From a virus, in the IMG/VR virus record IMGVR_UViG_3300049783_001949, positions 1 through 40,388 of that record: DNA of 40,388 nt. One strand, given 5' to 3'. This document shows positions 40,291 through 40,388 of this stretch, one piece after another. Position 1 is the stretch's first letter, and each line of letters opens with the position of its first letter. The notes below the pieces were generated by a model, which worked only from the letters and a program-made list of their open reading frames with translations, ran no database searches and was not told the origin of the DNA. Position numbers and translations under genes: made by a program.

Positions 40291-40388
40291 TGCGTATTTT
40301 TGCCTACTATGAACACCGATTTTCGCCCATCGTGAACACCTAATTTTCTCAACTGTGAACATTGAATTTTGTCGAACCGTGAACACTT
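40291..40388. mobile_element. Probable insertion-sequence end with 23-24-bp repeats
   Basis: GAACAC/GAACAT units recur at 40311, 40334, 40357 and 40381, at 23, 23 and 24 bp. Each is followed by an AT-rich ATTTT-type core. TGCGTATTTTTGCC at 40291 would be the tip. Several copies of a repeat at the end is the organisation of IS21-family ends. The window ends before any transposase gene, so the family is inferred. Confidence 0.5.

Overview
The window holds one complete Mu-like (transposable) prophage of 37,205 bp, positions 776-37980, inserted in host DNA. The host is most likely a gammaproteobacterium: it has a tRNA-Ser(GGA) with encoded CCA, a TonB-dependent receptor gene and a type I restriction hsdR remnant. 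The exact genus cannot be read from the sequence. The prophage edges can be placed to the base. The plus strand reads ATCCC at 771-775, then prophage termini TGTA...TACA, then ATCCC again at 37981-37985. The two flanks join in frame to rebuild the C-terminus of a type I restriction HsdR subunit, so the phage transposed into hsdR and made a 5-bp target duplication.

The phage map runs right to left on the minus strand. The genetic left end (37762-37980) is followed by a CI/LexA-type repressor (plus strand), divergent from a ner-type gene and the early genes. Next come a MuA-type DDE transposase and a MuB-type ATPase, then a tightly overlapped series of small early/middle genes (winged-helix proteins, zinc ribbon, DUF3164, GemA). 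A Mor/C-type late activator follows. After it comes the lysis cassette (holin, transglycosylase endolysin, Rz/Rz1 spanins) and a DksA/TraR zinc finger, then the Mu-type head module (gp25-gp29, MuF, gpG, protease/scaffold, decoration protein, gpT).

The tail module is not Mu's contractile tail. It is siphovirus-like: DUF1320, terminator, tube, frameshifted G/GT chaperone, 1613-aa tape measure, a short tip protein and a 1341-aa fibre ending in an SGNH hydrolase. The genetic right end carries com overlapping a DNA adenine methyltransferase (in the place of Mu mom) and, on the opposite strand, a CsrA-like gene.

Regulation visible in the sequence includes: an operator array in the repressor/ner region with a nearly leaderless ner; a 20-bp site repeated (18/20) upstream of both the lysis and head operons, a good candidate for the late-activator site; a canonical A AAA AAC slippery heptamer in the tail chaperone; a hairpin covering the methyltransferase Shine-Dalgarno; and a CsrA-type GGA hexaloop covering the csrA-like Shine-Dalgarno.

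Candidate accessory cargo comprises a membrane-protein gene and a divergent 50-aa gene inserted between portal and MuF and sharing one palindromic ribosome-binding site; a probable BECR-fold nuclease domain on MuF; and a plus-strand gene inside the early operon. On the host side, 127-bp tandem repeats each carry the 5' end of the tRNA-Ser gene, hsdR also lacks its N-terminal part, and the TonB receptor gene is cut at the right edge by a repeat-rich sequence that looks like an insertion-sequence end.
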